Shown here: piece after piece, positions 12,595 through 13,088 of the stretch
Position numbering within the stretch: the stretch's first letter is position 1
How the letters are laid out: every line of letters begins with the position of its first letter
DNA from: Candidatus Saccharimonadia bacterium
GTDB lineage: Bacteria; Patescibacteriota; Saccharimonadia; Saccharimonadales; Saccharimonadaceae
Assembly (NCBI GenBank): GCA_023259925.1
Contig: JALRDS010000073.1
Coordinates: forward strand, 1-13,088
DNA length: 13,088 nt
Reading direction: 5' to 3'
The notes under the pieces: generated by a model
Told to the model about the DNA's origin: nothing
The model's input: the letters and a program-made list of their open reading frames with translations, nothing else
Databases searched by the model: none
Made by a program: the position numbers and the translations under genes

Positions 12595-13088
12595 AGAAGT
12601 TTATAAGTCCTTTATGCTGAATGCCCCGGAATTCATCGTGCGCCACAAGAACAGCAATTACATCGAAATTAGTCAACGCCTCATTTACACCGATCACTTC
12701 AAGACCCGGATATGACTCAATGTTCGGTTCGACCGCCACTACATGATAATCGTTACTTACCAGTTTTTTTGTCACTTCCAATGCAGGGGACTCCCGTAAA
12801 TCATCTATATTTGGTTTGAAAGCGAGCCCAAGACAGGCTATGCGCGCAGGCCGGTTATTGTTTTTTTCGAACTCATTAGCAGCTGCACTAATTTGCTCTA
12901 TAACCCATTCTGTTTTAGCCAGGTTAACTTCGCGAGCAGTTCGAATGATCTTTGCGTCCTCACCACCTTTATGAACGATAAACCAGGGATCAACTGCAAT
13001 ACAGTGCCCACCAACACCAACACCCGGGTTTAGGATATTCACACGCGGATGATGGTTGGCTAGCTTTATTACATCCCACGCATTTATG
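12584..13088 (-). CDS. wecC: UDP-N-acetyl-D-mannosamine dehydrogenase (WecC-like), 5' truncated by window edge
   Basis: C-terminal part, about 167 residues, of a UDP-sugar dehydrogenase that oxidises UDP-ManNAc to UDP-ManNAcA with two NAD+. The frame stays open to the window edge; reading from there gives INAWDVIKLANHHPRV and then NILNPGVGVGGHCIAVDPWF, so the true start is beyond position 13088 and the GTG at 13042 is internal. GGHCIAVDP contains the catalytic cysteine, and the HPRVNILNPG-x-GVGGHCIAVDPWF context is characteristic of WecC rather than UDP-glucose dehydrogenase. The C-terminal nucleotide-sugar domain has CLGLAFKPNIDDLRESPAL. It opens the visible operon and its stop overlaps the methyltransferase start. 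Together with wecB at the far end it points to ManNAcA synthesis. A related uronate dehydrogenase of slightly different specificity is possible. Confidence 0.92.
   Translation of the reverse strand, partial: INAWDVIKLANHHPRVNILNPGVGVGGHCIAVDPWFIVHKGGEDAKIIRTAREVNLAKTEWVIEQISAAANEFEKNNNRPARIACLGLAFKPNIDDLRESPALEVTKKLVSNDYHVVAVEPNIESYPGLEVIGVNEALTNFDVIAVLVAHDEFRGIQHKGLINFCGA

Noticed and set aside
1..13088. TGA read as glycine (code 25, as in Gracilibacteria/SR1)
   Set aside because: All genes are complete or open under the standard code without in-frame TGA, and their conserved glycines use GGN codons.
1..13088. CRISPR array, transposase, tRNA, rRNA or phage genes
   Set aside because: No regular direct repeats with spacers, no integrase or transposase motifs, and no tRNA- or rRNA-like segment were seen.

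Overview
The window looks like a cell-surface polysaccharide and envelope region from a small-genome bacterium, most likely Candidatus Saccharibacteria (TM7) or a relative. This is inferred from protein flavour: a lysozyme-like secreted protein of a type I associate with Actinobacteria and Saccharibacteria, very tight gene packing and the mix of surface-glycan genes. No ribosomal or other phylogenetic marker is present. The standard code fits: the genes are open without reading TGA as sense. Of the 11 genes, eight end in TAG, three in TAA and none in TGA.

Layout. (1) Positions 1-1604, plus strand: the 3' part of an undecaprenyl-phosphate sugar-1-phosphate transferase gene, overlapping by one base a GT4 glycosyltransferase. 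(2) Positions 1601-4181, minus strand: a cytidylyltransferase-like nucleotidyltransferase, then glmS, then a 74-aa unknown protein that has its own promoter directly behind the glmS stop. (3) Positions 4182-4443: a 262-bp divergent control region. It holds an exact consensus promoter (TTGACA, 17 bp, TATAAT) facing right, whose spacer and -10 lie inside a perfect 25-bp dyad. (4) Positions 4444-7299, plus strand: a two-gene export unit, with a membrane-anchored protein and a 776-aa secreted lysozyme-like protein carrying four tandem beta-sandwich repeats. (5) Positions 7314-13088, minus strand: wecC (partial), an FkbM-type methyltransferase, a 1066-aa three-module glycosyltransferase and wecB, forming one tight operon.

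How they fit together. GlmS makes glucosamine-6-phosphate for UDP-GlcNAc. WecB and WecC convert UDP-GlcNAc to UDP-ManNAc and then UDP-ManNAcA. The sugar-1-phosphate transferase would start a lipid-linked chain, the GT4 enzyme and the giant glycosyltransferase would extend it, and the FkbM enzyme would methylate it. The secreted pair probably acts on or binds the cell wall or its glycan coat. GC content visibly falls from the left third to the right two thirds, especially in the giant glycosyltransferase and the methyltransferase, consistent with a variable accessory glycan module next to a more conserved core.

The least ordinary items are the palindrome-embedded promoter with its secreted two-gene unit, the three-module glycosyltransferase whose last domain has lost its acidic metal motif, and a tail motif (SxSYKIGRxIT) shared by the giant glycosyltransferase and the methyltransferase.
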